6,158 bases of DNA, from the NCBI GenBank assembly GCA_024711185.1, contig JANJTI010000101.1:1-6158 (forward strand). Direction: 5' to 3'. The notes beneath the pieces are model-generated. The model was not told the DNA's origin, did no database searches, and saw only the letters and a list, made by a program, of their open reading frames with translations. A program made the translations under genes and the position numbers. This document shows, piece by piece, positions 6,081 through 6,158 of the stretch; position 1 is the first letter of the stretch, and every line of letters starts with the position of its first letter. Origin of the DNA: Brevundimonas sp. GTDB lineage: Bacteria; Pseudomonadota; Alphaproteobacteria; Caulobacterales; Caulobacteraceae.

Positions 6081-6158
6081 TCAGATCGTGACGTTCAACT
6101 TCCGGGCCAGACTCTCCAGCTCGCCCCGGACGGAGGCGGACGAGGAGCCAAGCAGAAT
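6081..6158 (-). CDS. C-terminal end of an unidentified gene, cut by the window edge
   Basis: The minus strand is open from the window edge to a TGA at 6083-6081 and encodes the last 25 residues: 'ILLGSSSASV', 'RGELESLARK', 'LNVTI'. The codons are GC-rich like those of the neighbours, and the end is followed by a clear AT-rich promoter-like region, both of which support a genuine gene end. The fragment is too short to name a family. It reads in the same direction as the rodZ-like gene but is separated from it by 188 bases, so it is probably a separate transcription unit. Confidence 0.6.
   Translation of the reverse strand: MLLGSSSASVRGELESLARKLNVTI

Noticed and set aside
1..6158. A new defence, mobile or multi-gene accessory system
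   Set aside because: All sizeable genes belong to known core or common families. There are no transposases, direct repeats, integrases, toxin-antitoxin pairs or composition shifts to support an accessory island.

Overview
The window is a compact, very GC-rich (by eye around 70%) stretch of bacterial chromosome. The protein sequences point to an alphaproteobacterium, most likely of the Caulobacterales. The clues are the '[13 protein letters not shown]' start of IspG, the RodZ-like protein with an '[10 protein letters not shown]' segment ahead of its C-terminal domain, and the wording of RF1. The genus cannot be fixed from this sequence. The genes are core or housekeeping; I see no mobile element, CRISPR array, tRNA, rRNA or defence-like module.

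Layout, left to right: (1) the 3' part of a YihY/BrkB-family membrane protein on the plus strand, entering from outside the window; (2) prfA (release factor RF1) on the minus strand, tail-to-tail with it at a 3-base gap; (3) a 154-base divergent intergenic region; (4) a TauE/SafE-type membrane permease on the plus strand; (5) a YibF-like glutathione S-transferase on the minus strand, again tail-to-tail at a 3-base gap; (6) ispG, minus strand; (7) a rodZ-like gene, minus strand; (8) a 188-base regulatory region; (9) the last 25 codons of an unidentified minus-strand gene.

Genes 7, 6 and 5 (rodZ-like, ispG, GST) lie head-to-tail with 16-58 base gaps and probably form one operon read leftwards. 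RodZ-IspG adjacency is also found in E. coli (rodZ-ispG). It pairs a cell-shape and MreB-anchor protein with the MEP-pathway enzyme that supplies isoprenoid precursors, including those for the undecaprenyl carrier of cell-wall synthesis. prfA lies further along on the same strand but is separated by the oppositely oriented permease, and prmC is not next to it on the side visible here.

The most interesting part is the region before the rodZ-like gene. Within about 45 bases it has an AT-rich patch with a near-consensus CtrA box (TTAA-N7-TTGA) overlapping a plausible -35, a -10-like element, and a perfect DnaA box (TTATCCACA) at the predicted transcription start. Two GC-rich hairpins follow in the leader. 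This suggests, but does not prove, cell-cycle control of the rodZ-ispG operon.
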